Positions 1 through 11,087 of a stretch of DNA of 64,000 bases are shown piece after piece. The notes below the pieces were generated by a model. The model saw only the letters and a list, made by a program, of their open reading frames with translations. It searched no databases and was not told where the DNA came from. The position numbers and the translations under genes were made by a program. Origin of the DNA: Deinococcus aerolatus (GTDB lineage Bacteria > Deinococcota > Deinococci > Deinococcales > Deinococcaceae). The stretch spans positions 92,479 to 156,478 of the forward strand of contig NZ_BMOL01000010.1 of assembly GCF_014647055.1 (NCBI RefSeq), given 5' to 3'. Every line of letters begins with the position of its first letter. Position 1 is the first letter of the stretch.

Positions 1-488
<488 letters not shown>

Positions 489-593
489 GGTCACGTCCTT
501 TGCCCCAGCCTAGAGAACGGCGGCTCCGGGCGACTGAGCGCAGGGTTGAGGCGGCCTCATGCTTGCCGGCGGCCCGGTGTGGCAGCCTGACCG

Positions 594-1175
594 CTAGCGG
601 CCCACTTCCACCTCAATGCCTTCCTGTTCACTCATGCGGACGATGTTGGCCAGGGTGTGTATCGGCACGTTCAGATCGGCGAGATGCTCGCGCCCCGATT
701 CAAACTGTTTTTCCACCACGCAGCCCAGCCCCAGTAGCGTAGCCCCGCTGAGTTCGATCATGCCGGTCAGGGCGCGTAGCGTGCCGCCAGACGCCAGAAA
801 ATCGTCGATCACGACCACGCGGTCGTCTGGCCCCAGAAATTCCGAACTGATGAACAGGTCGACATTTCCGCCCTTGGTTCGGCTGACCGAGGACGCCGTG
901 AAGGCCGGTTCCTTCATGGTCAGCGGCTTTTTCTTGCGGGCGTAGACCATCGGGACATTCAGTTCCATCGCTGTGGAGATGGCCGGGGCAATGCCGCTGA
1001 CCTCGATGGTCAGCACCTTGTTGGGCTGCAGCGGCGCGAACAGTTCCGCGAAACGCACGCCCATTTCCCGCGTCAGCCGGGGCAGCAGCTGGTGGTTGAC
1101 CAGTCCGTCCACCTTGAGAAAGCCGCCGGGCAGAATCACACCCTGCTCCCGAATCGCGTCCACCAGTGATTGCAT
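594..1175 (-). CDS. xpt: Xanthine phosphoribosyltransferase
   Basis: 193 residues, the usual length of Xpt. The protein converts xanthine and PRPP to XMP in purine salvage in the cytoplasm. The PRPP-binding loop is visible as [13 protein letters not shown] around residues 121-133, and the N-terminus ([27 protein letters not shown]) is characteristic of the Xpt branch; the [10 protein letters not shown] segment is also typical. The start ATG lies 7 nt behind a -10 box TACACT at 1183-1188, so the mRNA is probably leaderless. That leaves no room for the purine riboswitch that controls xpt in Firmicutes. The next gene upstream (1195-1689) is on the same strand but the promoter sits between them. 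Confidence 0.93.
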   Translation of the reverse strand: MQSLVDAIREQGVILPGGFLKVDGLVNHQLLPRLTREMGVRFAELFAPLQPNKVLTIEVSGIAPAISTAMELNVPMVYARKKKPLTMKEPAFTASSVSRTKGGNVDLFISSEFLGPDDRVVVIDDFLASGGTLRALTGMIELSGATLLGLGCVVEKQFESGREHLADLNVPIHTLANIVRMSEQEGIEVEVGR

Positions 1176-1182
1176 GGGGGCG

Positions 1183-1188
1183 AGTGTA
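1183..1188 (-). promoter_or_regulatory. -10 box of xpt (leaderless)
   Basis: TACACT on the minus strand, 7 nt before the xpt ATG. The spacing places the transcription start at or next to the start codon. Confidence 0.55.
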
Positions 1189-1194
1189 CAGGGG

Positions 1195-1689
1195 CTAGGG
1201 CGCGGCGGCGCCGAACACGTACAGCACCTGAGTGTCCCCGTTGGCCTGCCGCGTGGTCTGCACTGTCAGGCCCTGCCCATCTCGGCTGAGCGCGGCGCGG
1301 GCGCTGCTGGCAGTCGGAAAGCTGCGCTCACCGATGTCGAAGCCCTGCAACTGAAGCTGGTTGGTGGCGAAGGCCAGGGCGCTGCGGGCGTCCAGCCCCC
1401 TGGGCAGGCGGTAGGTCAGCAGCGCGGTTCTTTGTGCCGCGTCGTAACGGGTGCCCAGCACGCTGGCCCCCGCCGGAACCCCCACGCGCAGGCCCTGGCC
1501 TTCCTCCAGCAGGCTGGCGCTGGTCAGCCTGCCCGCGTAGATGCCCCACGCCAGCCCGGAGGTGGTGCCGCTCAGCAGGGGTTTGGGCAGTGACACGGGG
1601 GTGGTTTGCGCCACGGCAGCATGACAAGACAGGGCCAGGGCGGCAGCCAGCAGCGCCGCTTTCCAGTTCACCCACTCACCACTGGTCAT
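1195..1689 (-). CDS. Secreted hypothetical protein
   Basis: I do not recognise a family. The start at 1689 gives 164 residues beginning [20 protein letters not shown], a signal peptide that likely ends after HAAVAQ. The open frame extends to 1740 but the extra N-terminus would spoil the signal peptide. The mature part has small repeats of glycine and leucine, and a segment ([20 protein letters not shown]) that looks like a beta-rich periplasmic domain. No cysteine lies at the cleavage site, so it is not a lipoprotein. It sits alone between xpt and a 200-bp gap that shows nothing recognisable. Confidence 0.6.
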   Translation of the reverse strand: MTSGEWVNWKAALLAAALALSCHAAVAQTTPVSLPKPLLSGTTSGLAWGIYAGRLTSASLLEEGQGLRVGVPAGASVLGTRYDAAQRTALLTYRLPRGLDARSALAFATNQLQLQGFDIGERSFPTASSARAALSRDGQGLTVQTTRQANGDTQVLYVFGAAAP

Positions 1690-1939
1690 GCCTGCCATCC
1701 TAGCCGCAAAACCCAGGCACCCCAAACCACATCCACTCATGCAGCCAGTTCACCTGAGTGGCAACCGAAGGCCACCTCTACGCGTCAGCGGGCGGGCCGC
1801 ACGCAGCGTCACCGAGCCGGGCGGCCAGGCGAGAACGCCCTCCCTCTCTCCCGCGCCCAGCACAGCCGACGAACCCTGCCTGCTCGGGTAGGGGGCTGGA
1901 GGGTGGGGCAAAACGCTCAAGCCCCAGCCCCAAACCCGC

Positions 1940-2875
1940 CTAAAGCTCGTTGACCTCCGGCTTAAAGCCCACTTCCCGGATGTACCGCAGGTACTCGGCC
2001 TCACTCAGCGCCTCGTTCTTTCCGCTCAGGGCCACGAAACATGCTTCCAGCACGTTGGTGGCAAAGTTGCGGTTGCCCATGCGCGGCGTCGTGGTGATCA
2101 GCCGCGCCACGCCGCGCTGCTTCATCCAGTCGCGGTCGGCCTGCGTAATCGTCTGCGTCAGGATGGTCTTGCCCTCCAGCGACGTCGGGGCGTAGCGCTT
2201 GGCGTAGTGGGTGTCCCCGGCGATCACGTCGGCCCAGGCGTAATACCGGGTACCCTTGCCCTGCACGCTGCTTTCCTGCTTGGCCCCGGTGGGGTAAAAC
2301 CAGTCCTGCGGCAGCTTGGTAATCACCGGGAGCACCACTTTTGCCACGGTCCGCAGCGCCCGCAGCGAGCGCAGCGGGCGGTCAATACCCAGCCCGAACA
2401 CCACGTCCCCGAACACGATGTCCGCGCCGTGCTGTGCCAGCGCCTCGGCCATGCCGAAACGGTCCACGGCAGACACCATCAGCACCTTCCGGGTGCGCCA
2501 GTTCAGCAGCGGGTCGAGCTGGGCAATCGCGTCTCGCTCCAGCGTGTTTTTCAGGCCGCTGCCGTCCAGCACAGGCGTCTGTCTGGCGTTCGCCACCAGC
2601 TTTCTGACGTTACCGAACTGGTAGCGTTTGCCGTCCGCGATCACGTACAGGTCCGCGCCGCCCAGCCCGAAGGCGTCCACCTGCCCGTCCAGTGCCCCGA
2701 ACAGTTCGGCGGCCTTCTTGCTGTCGCCGTCGGTGCCGATGCGCTCCAGGATGAACGGCTGGCCCAGCAGCGTGACCGCCTCGCGGGCATTGCCCCGGCT
2801 GCTGCCCAGACTGACGCTGACAACGTGTTTGTGGCCTGGGGGGGCCGGGGTCCAGCCGCTCAGAATGTCGCTCAT
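1940..2875 (-). CDS. Conserved Deinococcus-Thermus protein of the family annotated as quinate 5-dehydrogenase
   Basis: 311 residues from ATG 2875. That start is chosen because a consensus-like -10 box TACAAT lies at 2883-2888, 7 nt upstream, making the transcript leaderless; the open frame continues to 2914 without other support. The N-terminal part ([18 protein letters not shown], then IGTDGD and [12 protein letters not shown]) and a central GADIVFGD segment recur in a protein family found in Deinococcus and Thermus. From memory it is labelled quinate 5-dehydrogenase in databases, but I see no clear Rossmann GxGxxG motif, so the activity is doubtful. It is divergent from panB with a 115-bp promoter region between. 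Confidence 0.65.
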   Translation of the reverse strand: MSDILSGWTPAPPGHKHVVSVSLGSSRGNAREAVTLLGQPFILERIGTDGDSKKAAELFGALDGQVDAFGLGGADLYVIADGKRYQFGNVRKLVANARQTPVLDGSGLKNTLERDAIAQLDPLLNWRTRKVLMVSAVDRFGMAEALAQHGADIVFGDVVFGLGIDRPLRSLRALRTVAKVVLPVITKLPQDWFYPTGAKQESSVQGKGTRYYAWADVIAGDTHYAKRYAPTSLEGKTILTQTITQADRDWMKQRGVARLITTTPRMGNRNFATNVLEACFVALSGKNEALSEAEYLRYIREVGFKPEVNEL

Positions 2876-2882
2876 GAACGGC

Positions 2883-2888
2883 ATTGTA
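2883..2888 (-). promoter_or_regulatory. -10 box TACAAT, sets the start of the 1940-2875 gene
   Basis: TACAAT on the minus strand, 7 nt before ATG 2875; it lies inside the longer open frame, which argues against the upstream start codons at 2884 and 2914. Confidence 0.55.
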
Positions 2889-2977
2889 GGCGCGGAGAAA
2901 TGCTGGGGAGGCAAAGGGCTTTGGGCCGGGCTGGTTCTGATTTTCGGCCGGACGGCGTGGGTCAGGCCCCTCCCTGC

Positions 2978-2983
2978 TACCCT
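2978..2983 (+). promoter_or_regulatory. -10 box of panB (leaderless)
   Basis: TACCCT 7 nt before the panB ATG at 2991, in the divergent promoter region. Confidence 0.45.
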
Positions 2984-2990
2984 GCCCCCT

Positions 2991-3812
2991 ATGAAGCGCA
3001 GCCTTCCCGAACTTCAGCACTCAGCCCAGCCGCTGGTGATGGTCACGGCCTACGATTACCCCGGCGGACGCCACGCCGAGGCTGCCGGGGTGGACCTGAT
3101 TCTGGTGGGCGACAGCCTGGGCAACGTCGTGCTGGGCTACGACAGCACCGCCCCGGTCACGCTGGGCGACATGATCCACCACGCCCGCGCGGTGCGGCGG
3201 GGGGCGCCGGGAACGTTCATGGTGGTGGACCTGCCGTTCGGGACGTACCACACCGGGGTACAGGACGCCATGCGCAACGCCGTGCGCGTCATTCAGGAGA
3301 CGGGCGCGGACGCGATTAAGATGGAGGGAGCCTCGCCCGAGATCCTGGGCGTGGTGCAGACGCTGACCCGCAACGGCATCCCCGTGATGGGCCATGTGGG
3401 CCTGATGCCCCAGACCGCCACCGCGCAGGGTGGCCTGAAGGTGCAGGGCAAGGACGACGCCAGCGCCCGCGCTACCCTGGAAGGCGCTGTGGCCCTGGAA
3501 GCGGCGGGGGCCTTTGCGCTGGTGCTGGAGGTCATTCCCGCCCGCCTTGCCCGGCTGATCAGCGAGCGGCTGAGCATTCCCACCATCGGCATCGGTGCGG
3601 GCGTCGGCTGCGGCGGGCAGGTGCTGGTCACGCATGACCTGCTGGGCGTGTATGAGGGCGAGGAAAAGAAGATTGCCAAACGTTACGCTGAGGTGGGCCA
3701 GATTTCCCGCGAGGCCATCGAGCGCTACGCCGCCGAGGTCCGCGCCCGCGAATTTCCCGCGAAGGACAACAGCTTTGTGATGAAGGACGAGGTGCTGGAC
3801 AGGCTGTACTGA
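2991..3812 (+). CDS. panB: 3-methyl-2-oxobutanoate hydroxymethyltransferase
   Basis: 273 residues, normal PanB length. The enzyme transfers a hydroxymethyl group from methylene-tetrahydrofolate to 2-oxoisovalerate, giving ketopantoate on the way to pantothenate and CoA. Metal and substrate motifs are intact: [37 protein letters not shown], and [11 protein letters not shown]. The C-terminal part has the typical [15 protein letters not shown] and the catalytic-region Glu in LEVIPA. The open frame reaches upstream to 2628, but the ATG at 2991 fits the PanB N-terminus and a -10 box at 2978-2983. It stands alone; panC and panD are not in the window. Confidence 0.95.
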   Translation: MKRSLPELQHSAQPLVMVTAYDYPGGRHAEAAGVDLILVGDSLGNVVLGYDSTAPVTLGDMIHHARAVRRGAPGTFMVVDLPFGTYHTGVQDAMRNAVRVIQETGADAIKMEGASPEILGVVQTLTRNGIPVMGHVGLMPQTATAQGGLKVQGKDDASARATLEGAVALEAAGAFALVLEVIPARLARLISERLSIPTIGIGAGVGCGGQVLVTHDLLGVYEGEEKKIAKRYAEVGQISREAIERYAAEVRAREFPAKDNSFVMKDEVLDRLY

Positions 3813-3903
3813 GCGGGGCAGTGGCCAGACAGGCCCACCACACAGCGTTCTGGTGATGGACCTGTTCGTCATTCTCTGCGCTTGAGGAGGATGCCAGAAC
3901 AGC

Positions 3904-5064
3904 TCAGTTGCCGGAGGCCTGGTACGCCCGCCTCAAGACCTCGGCCACTTCCGGGCGGGTGAATTCGGGCGGCAGGTTCTGGCCCGCCCGCAGCTTCTCG
4001 CGGACCCTCGTGCCGCTCAGGACCAGATGGTGCGCGGCGCCGTGCGGGCAGGTGCGCGGGCTGACCAGCTGCGCGCAGGACTGGCAGTAGAAGGTGTGCT
4101 CGAACTTCAGGATGCGGATGCCCAGTTCCTCGGCGGTGAACGCACCAAAAATCTCCTGCGCGTCGTAGGTGCCGTAGTACTGGCCCACACCCGCGTGATC
4201 GCGCCCCACGATGAAGTGGGTGGCCCCGTAGTTGCGCCTGGAAAGCGCGTGCGTGATCGCCTCGCGCGGCCCGGCGTAGCGCATGGCGGCGGGGTAGACG
4301 CTCAGCAGCGTGCGGGGGGCAGGGTAGTAGCGGTCCAGCAGGACCTCGTAGGCCTCCACCCGCACGCCGGCGGGGACGTCGTCGCCCTTGGTGGTGCCCA
4401 CCAGTGGGTGCAGCAGCAGGCCGTCCACCAGTTCCAGCGCCACCTTGTGCAGGTACTCGTGCGCCCGGTGGATCGGGTTGCGGGTCTGGAAGGCCACCGT
4501 GGTGCGCCAGCCGCGCGCCTCAATGACGGCGCGGACCTCGGCGGGGGTGCGGTGGTGCTGCGGAAAGGCCCCACGCGGCACCGCAAGCAGCGTCACCGGC
4601 CCGGCCAGATTGATCTCGCCCTGCGCGTACAGCGCTGCCACGCCGGGGTGGGCGGCCTCCTCGGTGCGGTAGACCTCGCGGGCCTCCCAGGCCTTGCGGG
4701 CCTCGAACTGCTCCTGCACGTCGATCCATCCCACCGCCGCGCCGCCACGGGTCAGCACGACGCGGCCCCGCAGGGCACCGGCCTCGGCGCGGCCCACCGG
4801 CAACGTGATGGGCAGGCCCCACGGGGTGCCGTCCGCCAGGCGCAGATGCTCGATCACGCTCAGGTAATCGGCCTCGCCCAGAAAGCCGGTCAGCGGCGAG
4901 TACGCGCCGGTGGCCAGCAGTTCCAGATCGGCAGCGCTGCGTTCGGACAGGTCCAGGCGGGGCAGACCCCTGAGTTCAGCCTCGGACACGTGGTCGACCT
5001 GATGGACCAGCACGCCGCCCAGCGGCGTGGGCAGGGTGGTCACGGGATGGGGAAGGGTGGGCAT
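3904..5064 (-). CDS. sat: Sulfate adenylyltransferase (ATP sulfurylase)
   Basis: 386 residues, the size of single-domain dissimilatory/bacterial Sat. It activates sulfate with ATP to APS, the first step of sulfate assimilation. The two active-site signatures are present: [15 protein letters not shown] (residues about 196-210) and [21 protein letters not shown] Cys pair near the C-terminus ([18 protein letters not shown]) could bind zinc, as in related enzymes. An AGGAG ribosome-binding site lies 7 nt before ATG. It is the last gene of the sulfate group but has its own promoter region at 5065-5127 carrying the AATAGTTGAC element also found before the DUF4395 gene. Confidence 0.95.
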   Translation of the reverse strand: MPTLPHPVTTLPTPLGGVLVHQVDHVSEAELRGLPRLDLSERSAADLELLATGAYSPLTGFLGEADYLSVIEHLRLADGTPWGLPITLPVGRAEAGALRGRVVLTRGGAAVGWIDVQEQFEARKAWEAREVYRTEEAAHPGVAALYAQGEINLAGPVTLLAVPRGAFPQHHRTPAEVRAVIEARGWRTTVAFQTRNPIHRAHEYLHKVALELVDGLLLHPLVGTTKGDDVPAGVRVEAYEVLLDRYYPAPRTLLSVYPAAMRYAGPREAITHALSRRNYGATHFIVGRDHAGVGQYYGTYDAQEIFGAFTAEELGIRILKFEHTFYCQSCAQLVSPRTCPHGAAHHLVLSGTRVREKLRAGQNLPPEFTRPEVAEVLRRAYQASGN

Positions 5065-5077
5065 GTGGATTCTCCTG

Positions 5078-5113
5078 GGTTAAATTTAAAGTGGATGAAA
5101 GAGGTCAACTATT
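5078..5113 (-). promoter_or_regulatory. Promoter of sat with shared sulfur-regulon element
   Basis: Minus-strand AATAGTTGAC at 5104-5113 contains a good -35 hexamer TTGACC. An AT-rich stretch TTTAAATTTAA about 13-17 nt downstream can serve as the -10 region, followed by AGGAG and the sat ATG. The same 10-mer occurs at 8496-8505 at nearly the same distance from the start codon of the other sulfate transcription unit. Confidence 0.6.
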
Positions 5114-5127
5114 GGCCTAAAAAAAGA

Positions 5128-5847
5128 TCAGAGCCTACCGTCACCAGCCCACAGTCCGCACTCGGTCTTGCCCTGCCCGGCCCAGCGTCCGGCGCGGGCG
5201 TCCTCGCCGGGGCGCACGGCGCGGGTGCAGGGCCAGCAGCCCACCGACAGGAAGCCGTCGGCGTACAGCGGATTGACCGGCAGCGCGTGTTCGGCGGCGT
5301 AGGCTTCCAGCTCCTGGCGGGTCCACCCGGCCAGCGGGTTGATCCTGATTCGCACACCGCCCTCCTCGATAAAGGGAATCTCGGCGCGGGTGACGGCCTG
5401 ATCTCGGCTGCGGGCGTTCAGCAGGGCGGAGGGGTTCTTGCGGCGCAGGTACTTCTGAAGCGGCGCCACCTTGCGGGCCGCGCAGCAGGCGTCGGGATTC
5501 GCGGCGTACAGCTCCGGTGGGGTGCGCCCGTCGTCCGGCGACGCGCCCGCGTTCAGCGTCACGAATTCCAGCTGCGGGTAGCGCTCGGCCAGCCGGTCAC
5601 GGGTCTGAAGTGTTTCGGGAAAGTGGTAACCCGTATCCACAAAAACAACCTGCCCCCGGTAACCCGCCCGCACCGCCAGATCGATCAGCACGGCGCCGTT
5701 CAGGTTGAAGGCGCTGGGCATCAGCACGTCCGGGTGGGTCTGGATGGCCCAGTCGATGAGGGCGAGGGTCTCTGACTCCTTTCCGCCTGTGGGAGAGGCT
5801 GACAGAGGGCGCGATTCAGCGGCGAATCCGCTCACGCCCGCCGTCAC
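5128..5847 (-). CDS. cysH: Adenylylsulfate (APS) reductase, 4Fe-4S type
   Basis: 239 residues. The PAPS reductase fold is shown by [17 protein letters not shown] and the substrate-binding [10 protein letters not shown] region. Two cysteine pairs, CCAARK and GCWPCT, are the iron-sulfur ligands that mark the APS-reducing branch, and ECGLW near the C-terminus supplies the catalytic cysteine. The reaction reduces APS with thioredoxin to sulfite and AMP. The start overlaps the end of cysC by 4 nt (ATGA-type coupling). Because an APS reductase does not need PAPS, the presence of cysC in the same operon is notable. The N-terminus up to about residue 20 is poorly conserved and the true start could be slightly downstream. 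Confidence 0.92.
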   Translation of the reverse strand: MTAGVSGFAAESRPLSASPTGGKESETLALIDWAIQTHPDVLMPSAFNLNGAVLIDLAVRAGYRGQVVFVDTGYHFPETLQTRDRLAERYPQLEFVTLNAGASPDDGRTPPELYAANPDACCAARKVAPLQKYLRRKNPSALLNARSRDQAVTRAEIPFIEEGGVRIRINPLAGWTRQELEAYAAEHALPVNPLYADGFLSVGCWPCTRAVRPGEDARAGRWAGQGKTECGLWAGDGRL

Positions 5848-6394
5848 TCTTCCCCCAGCGCCTGCAATAGACCCCGCAGTCCTTCTTGCACGGTCAGCTC
5901 AGCGGTTCGCAGGTGCAGGTCCGGCGTTTGCGGAGCCTCGTAGGGATCGCTGACGCCGGTGAAGTGCTGAATCTCGCCCGCAATCGCTTTCAGGTACAGC
6001 CCCTTCACGTCGCGCGCCGTGACCACCTCCAGCGGTGCGTCCACGAACACTTCCAGCGCGTTCGGTAGGGCGGCCAGCACCTCACGGCGGGTGTCGGCGT
6101 AGGGGCTGATGGCGCTGACCAGCACGGTCACGCCGTGTCTGGCCAGCAGGCCCGCGACGAAGCCGATGCGGCGGACATTGGTGTCGCGGTCCTGACGCGA
6201 GAAGCCCAGGCCTTTACTCAGGTTCTCGCGTACGGCGTCGCCGTCCAGCAGCTCCGCCGCCACGCCACGCGCCGTCAGTTCGGCGTGCAGGGCGGCGGCC
6301 AGCGTGCTTTTCCCGGCCCCGCTGAGGCCGGTGAACCACACCACCCGGCCCGCCCTGGCGGTTTCAGGCTCAGGCCGGCGCTCCAGCGTGGCGG

Positions 6395-6398
<4 letters not shown>
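5844..6398 (-). CDS. cysC: Adenylylsulfate kinase
   Basis: 184 residues. APS kinase phosphorylates APS to PAPS. The Walker A motif [11 protein letters not shown] (residues about 22-32) is followed by [20 protein letters not shown] and [11 protein letters not shown], the APS-binding signature, and by [21 protein letters not shown]. The gene overlaps both neighbours by 4 nt (sir upstream, cysH downstream), so it is translated within one operon. PAPS may feed CysH if that enzyme accepts both substrates, or a sulfotransferase elsewhere. Confidence 0.95.
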
Positions 6399-7963
<1,565 letters not shown>

Positions 7964-7996
7964 GTGGGATACCTCGGGGGTGGAGAGAGCGCAGTC

Positions 7997-8458
7997 TCAG
8001 CGGCTCAGGACGGCGTAGCGCAGGCGGCGGTACTGGAAGTACATCAGGCAGCCCACACAGATCTTCTGGCTCAGGTTCAGGCCCGCCAGCGCAATCACGG
8101 CCAGCCCCAGACCGAGGCTCAGCAGCGGCGCTCCGGCCAGCCCGCTCAGGGCCGAGGCCAGCAGGAAGACCCCGCCCACGCCCTGCGCAAAGTGGTGGGC
8201 GCGGGGGTCCTCAGCGACGACTTCGGGCCTCAGCCCCAGCCGTCGCCCGAACATTCGGTACGCGGCCCGCAGCGGTGAGAGGTCCGGGCGCAACGCCCCC
8301 AGCAGTATGGCCGCCCCCAGGGCCAGCGTCAGGGCGCCCAGGCCTGACACCAGCGCCAACGTGGTGACGCCGATTACCGTGTACTGGTTGAACTTCAGCG
8401 CGCTGAGGTCCGTCTGGGCGGGGCCGGAAGGGAGGCGGGCGAGGGCTGAGGTAATCAT
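7997..8458 (-). CDS. DUF4395 membrane protein
   Basis: 153 residues with about three to four hydrophobic segments (TLALVSGLGALTLALGAAIL; GGVFLLASALSGLAGAPLL; LGLGLAVIALAGLNL) and a C-terminal cytoplasmic-side CVGCLMY motif followed by basic residues. The CxxC is typical of DUF4395 proteins, which often occur near sulfur-transfer or thioredoxin-like genes. It is the first gene of the sir-cysC-cysH operon, so a role in redox or sulfur handling at the membrane is inferred, not shown. The start ATG 8458 lies directly after an inverted repeat at 8466-8479. Confidence 0.8.
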   Translation of the reverse strand: MITSALARLPSGPAQTDLSALKFNQYTVIGVTTLALVSGLGALTLALGAAILLGALRPDLSPLRAAYRMFGRRLGLRPEVVAEDPRAHHFAQGVGGVFLLASALSGLAGAPLLSLGLGLAVIALAGLNLSQKICVGCLMYFQYRRLRYAVLSR

Positions 8459-8461
8459 TGA

Positions 8462-8505
8462 TCAAAAAGGTAAACCTTTATTGATGACAAAACAAGTCAA
8501 CTATT
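8462..8505 (-). promoter_or_regulatory. Promoter/operator of the DUF4395-sir-cysC-cysH operon
   Basis: The minus strand carries AATAGTTGAC at 8496-8505, containing a -35-like TTGACT. Closer to the gene is an inverted repeat with 6-bp arms, AAAGGT (8466-8471) and ACCTTT (8474-8479), extended imperfectly by TCA/TGA to 8462-8484. No Shine-Dalgarno sequence is obvious before the ATG. The repeat could be an operator; the 10-mer is shared with the sat promoter. Confidence 0.5.
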
Positions 8506-8804
8506 ACCGGGTGAGCTAGACCGGGCGGTTCAGCCGGGGTCAAGTCGTACAGGTGACGGTACACGTCGCGCATCCGCTGGAACTCGGCGTTGTTGCGCTG
8601 CAGTTCCTCCAGTTGCAGGGAAAGCTCGATCTGGTGGACCTGCAATTCATGCTGCTGAAACTGAAAGTCCAGCGCCAGTTGCGCCGGGGCCACCGGGGAA
8701 GGCGCGGCGGCGCGGCCCGCACGGGCCTGCTGCTCGGCCTGCGTCCGCAGGTCCGTCCTGGGCCCAGCATCGGCAGTTCTGGGGGGGGTCTGGCAGCACG
8801 GCAT
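8478..8804 (-). CDS. Truncated PAS-kinase-type N-terminal fragment (108 aa)
   Basis: Start ATG 8804 has GAGGA 5 nt upstream. Residues 40-90 (LALDFQFQQHELQVHQIELS, then LEELQRNNAEF) are the coiled-coil segment that normally precedes the first PAS domain of sensor kinases, ending in RHLYDLTPAEPPGL where intact proteins read LYDFAPVGYLTL. Here the similarity stops and 13 unrelated residues lead to a stop codon at 8478, inside the sulfate promoter. The N-terminal 40 residues are alanine/proline-rich linker. It is either a gene remnant or a small coiled-coil protein that sequesters partners; the first is more likely. Confidence 0.55.
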   Translation of the reverse strand: MPCCQTPPRTADAGPRTDLRTQAEQQARAGRAAAPSPVAPAQLALDFQFQQHELQVHQIELSLQLEELQRNNAEFQRMRDVYRHLYDLTPAEPPGLAHPVIVDLFCHQ

Positions 8805-9052
8805 ATCTGGTCCTCGCATGGGCTTGAGGGTGGGTAGAAAAGGGCCACCGCCAGCGCGTGTTGTGGGCGGGTCTGCCCGCGCGTCCGCTGCCGGAGAATG
8901 AACATCCTGCCAAAGAAAAAGGGATGGTGCCCCACACTGGCAGTTCATGTGGCCATACACCGTAAACAAATTCTCAGCGCCGGGTGATGAGGCTGGCGGG
9001 CGTCCGCTGTCCCGGCCCATGTCCGCGTGGTCCCGCGCGGGGCCGTGGGCAT

Positions 9053-9058
9053 TACACT
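9053..9058 (+). promoter_or_regulatory. -10 box of the first phosphoribosyltransferase gene
   Basis: TACACT 7 nt before GTG 9066; it decides for the GTG start over the upstream ATG at 9027, which would be upstream of the transcription start. Confidence 0.55.
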
Positions 9059-9065
9059 CGGTTCC

Positions 9066-9602
9066 GTGAAGACGCACACCGTACAGGTTGGGGACGTGAC
9101 CCGTGAACTGCCCATTGTGGAGGTCGCCCCAGGCGTTCATGTGGCGCTGTTCAACATGCTGGGCGACACCGAGGTCACTGAGGCCGCCGGCAAGGCGCTG
9201 GCCCGCCTGCTGCCTGCCGATATCGACGTGCTGGTCACGCCGGAGGTCAAGGCGCTGTCGCTGGCGCACGTCATCAGCCGTGAGACGGGCAAGCCGTACA
9301 TCGTGATCCGCAAGACGCAAAAGCCCTACATGGTGGACCCGGTGGCGCGGGAAGTGGTCAGCATCACCACCGGCATTCCGCAACTGCTGGTGCTTGACGG
9401 CTTTGATGTGCCCAAGATTCGGGGCCGCCGGGTGGCCATTGTGGACGATGTGGTTTCCAGCGGCGGCACCCTGCACTCGCTGCGCCAGATCATCGACGAG
9501 GTGGGCGGCGAGGTGGCCGCCGTGCTGGCCGTCTTTACCGAGGGTGAGGAGCGCGAGGAGGTCACGGCGCTGGGCCACCTTCCGCTGTTTCCTGGTGCCT
9601 GA
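9066..9602 (+). CDS. Adenine-type phosphoribosyltransferase
   Basis: 178 residues from GTG 9066. The PRPP loop reads [14 protein letters not shown] (residues about 121-134) and a [28 protein letters not shown] region matches the hood of APRT-like enzymes. It probably converts a purine base to its nucleotide, but the protein diverges from canonical Apt and the base is not certain. A paralogue follows 44 nt downstream with its own -10 box. A 7-bp hairpin separates the two. Confidence 0.8.
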   Translation: MKTHTVQVGDVTRELPIVEVAPGVHVALFNMLGDTEVTEAAGKALARLLPADIDVLVTPEVKALSLAHVISRETGKPYIVIRKTQKPYMVDPVAREVVSITTGIPQLLVLDGFDVPKIRGRRVAIVDDVVSSGGTLHSLRQIIDEVGGEVAAVLAVFTEGEEREEVTALGHLPLFPGA

Positions 9603-9604
9603 TT

Positions 9605-9621
9605 CCCCGGTCTGACCGGGG
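9605..9621 (+). terminator. GC hairpin between the two phosphoribosyltransferase genes
   Basis: Perfect 7-bp stem CCCCGGT/ACCGGGG with a 3-nt loop, 2 nt after the first gene. There is no T tract, so it may be a stabilising 3' end rather than a full terminator. Confidence 0.4.
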
Positions 9622-9635
9622 ACGGGGCCGCGGGC

Positions 9636-9641
9636 TAAGCT
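9636..9641 (+). promoter_or_regulatory. -10 box of the second phosphoribosyltransferase gene
   Basis: TAAGCT 5 nt before ATG 9647, leaderless spacing. Confidence 0.4.
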
Positions 9642-9646
9642 GGGGC

Positions 9647-10195
9647 ATGACCCAGGCCAACCAGGAAGTGAGCGTGAAGATTGGCGGCGTGAGCCGCACC
9701 CTGCCCAGCGCCCGGGCGGGCAGCATGGGCCGCGTGCCGCTGGTGGAATTCATCGGCGACAGCGAATTCACCAAGGCGGTGGCCAGGGAAATGCTGGTCA
9801 TGATTCCCGAAGGCACCGAGGTGCTGCTGACGGTGGTGACCAACGCGCTGCCGCTGGCCCACGAACTCAGCCACCTGAGCGGGCTGCCCTACGAGTGCGT
9901 GCGCAAGAAGCGCCGCCCCTACATGCAAGACCCCATCATTCAGGACGCCCCCAGCATGACCCTGGGGGTGGCCGAGACCTTCTGGCTGGACAGTCCGCAC
10001 GCTGCCCGCCTGCACGGCAAGAAAGTCGCCATTGTGCAGGACGTGATTTCCAGCGGCGGCACCGCGCAGACGCTGGCCCGCATCGTCGAACGTTCGGGCG
10101 GCACCGTCAGCGGGTACGTGGCCGCCTTCCGGCAGGGCGAGGGCGCCCTGAGCCTGCCCTTCAAGTACCTGGAAAAGCTGCCTGCCCGGATCTGA
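9647..10195 (+). CDS. Phosphoribosyltransferase, paralogue of the preceding gene
   Basis: 182 residues. It shares layout with the gene at 9066: [20 protein letters not shown] followed by [11 protein letters not shown], then the PRPP loop [13 protein letters not shown]. In the loop the usual second acidic residue (VDD) is Gln-Asp here, which may lower PRPP affinity or change substrate. The tandem arrangement suggests duplication and divergence, perhaps to different bases or to a regulatory role as in PurR/PyrR-type proteins. Confidence 0.75.
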   Translation: MTQANQEVSVKIGGVSRTLPSARAGSMGRVPLVEFIGDSEFTKAVAREMLVMIPEGTEVLLTVVTNALPLAHELSHLSGLPYECVRKKRRPYMQDPIIQDAPSMTLGVAETFWLDSPHAARLHGKKVAIVQDVISSGGTAQTLARIVERSGGTVSGYVAAFRQGEGALSLPFKYLEKLPARI

Positions 10196-10275
10196 AGCCC
10201 GGTGACCAGAAAGTTCAGCCGCCGCGACTTTCGGCTGACGTGCGGCTCACCCACGCCCGTTAGCCTGACCGGACG

Positions 10276-10929
10276 ATGGTGGACTGGATTCAAAACCTGA
10301 TGAGTAGCCTGGGGTACCTGGGCATCGTGCTGCTGATGGTGCTGGAGAACGTGTTTCCGCCGATTCCCAGCGAGCTGATTCTGCCCTTGGCGGGTTTTGC
10401 GGCCTCGCGCGGCGACCTGAGCGTCGTGGGCGTGGTGCTGGCGGGCACGCTGGGCAGCGTCGTGGGCACCCTGCCGCTGTATTTCATCGGGCGGGTGTTC
10501 AGCGAGGAGCGGCTCGTGGCCTGGGCTGACCGGCACGGCCGGTGGCTGGCCCTGAGCGGCCAGGACATCCGTAAGCCCGACGACTGGTTTGACCGTCACG
10601 GTCCGAAGGCGGTGCTATTCGGGCGCATGGTGCCGGGCATCCGCAGCCTGCTGAGCCTGCCGGCCGGCATGAGCGAGATGGCGCTGCCCACCTTCTTGCT
10701 GTACAGCGCTATTGGTTCGGCGCTGTGGGCCAGCCTGCTGACCGGCGCGGGCTACCTGCTGGGCGATCACTACGAGCGGGTGGGCGAGTACCTCGGCCCG
10801 GCCTCCACCGTGATTGTCGGGGTTCTGGTGGTCGTGGCCACCGTGTGGTTTGTGCGTCGTCGGCAACAGGCCGCCGCGCAGCCCGCCCGGGCAGACCACA
10901 CGGAGCAGCCAGCCCGACGTCAGAGCTGA
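10276..10929 (+). CDS. DedA family membrane protein
   Basis: 217 residues with the DedA (VTT-type) pattern: an N-terminal amphipathic helix, ENVFPPIPSELILPLAGFAA, an internal GTLGSVVGTLPLYFIGR segment, the RFGR-like FGRMVPGIRSLLSLPAG motif, and C-terminal membrane helices. Members of this family move phospholipids such as undecaprenyl phosphate across the membrane or support proton-driven homeostasis. A -10-like TAGCCT lies at 10261-10266, 9 nt upstream. The C-terminal tail is basic and disordered. Confidence 0.9.
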   Translation: MVDWIQNLMSSLGYLGIVLLMVLENVFPPIPSELILPLAGFAASRGDLSVVGVVLAGTLGSVVGTLPLYFIGRVFSEERLVAWADRHGRWLALSGQDIRKPDDWFDRHGPKAVLFGRMVPGIRSLLSLPAGMSEMALPTFLLYSAIGSALWASLLTGAGYLLGDHYERVGEYLGPASTVIVGVLVVVATVWFVRRRQQAAAQPARADHTEQPARRQS

Positions 10930-11087
10930 GCACCATCTCAACGCTGACGGGCGCGGCGCACAGGTTCGGGCGCGTCCAATCAGGGCGGGGTCTGCGGGTG
11001 ATCGCGGCACAGGAAGGTGCCCAGCGGCCTCGCCGCCCGGGTTGTTCCGGTTCAGGTACGGCGTGATCAGGGCCACGAGGGCGCGCT
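10930..11087 (+). other. Non-coding stretch after the DedA gene
   Basis: No gene seen on either strand. Short open frames exist but have no start signal or recognisable similarity. Confidence 0.4.

Noticed and set aside
1176..1194. Purine riboswitch upstream of xpt
   Set aside because: The -10 box is 7 nt before the ATG, so there is no leader to hold one.
4027..5775. 582-codon open frame on the plus strand
   Set aside because: Antisense shadow of sat and cysH in high-GC DNA; composition is Gly/Ala/Gln-rich without motifs.
8805..9578. Upstream part of the 366-codon minus-strand frame
   Set aside because: Runs antisense through the phosphoribosyltransferase; only the last 108 codons have coiled-coil similarity and a ribosome-binding site.
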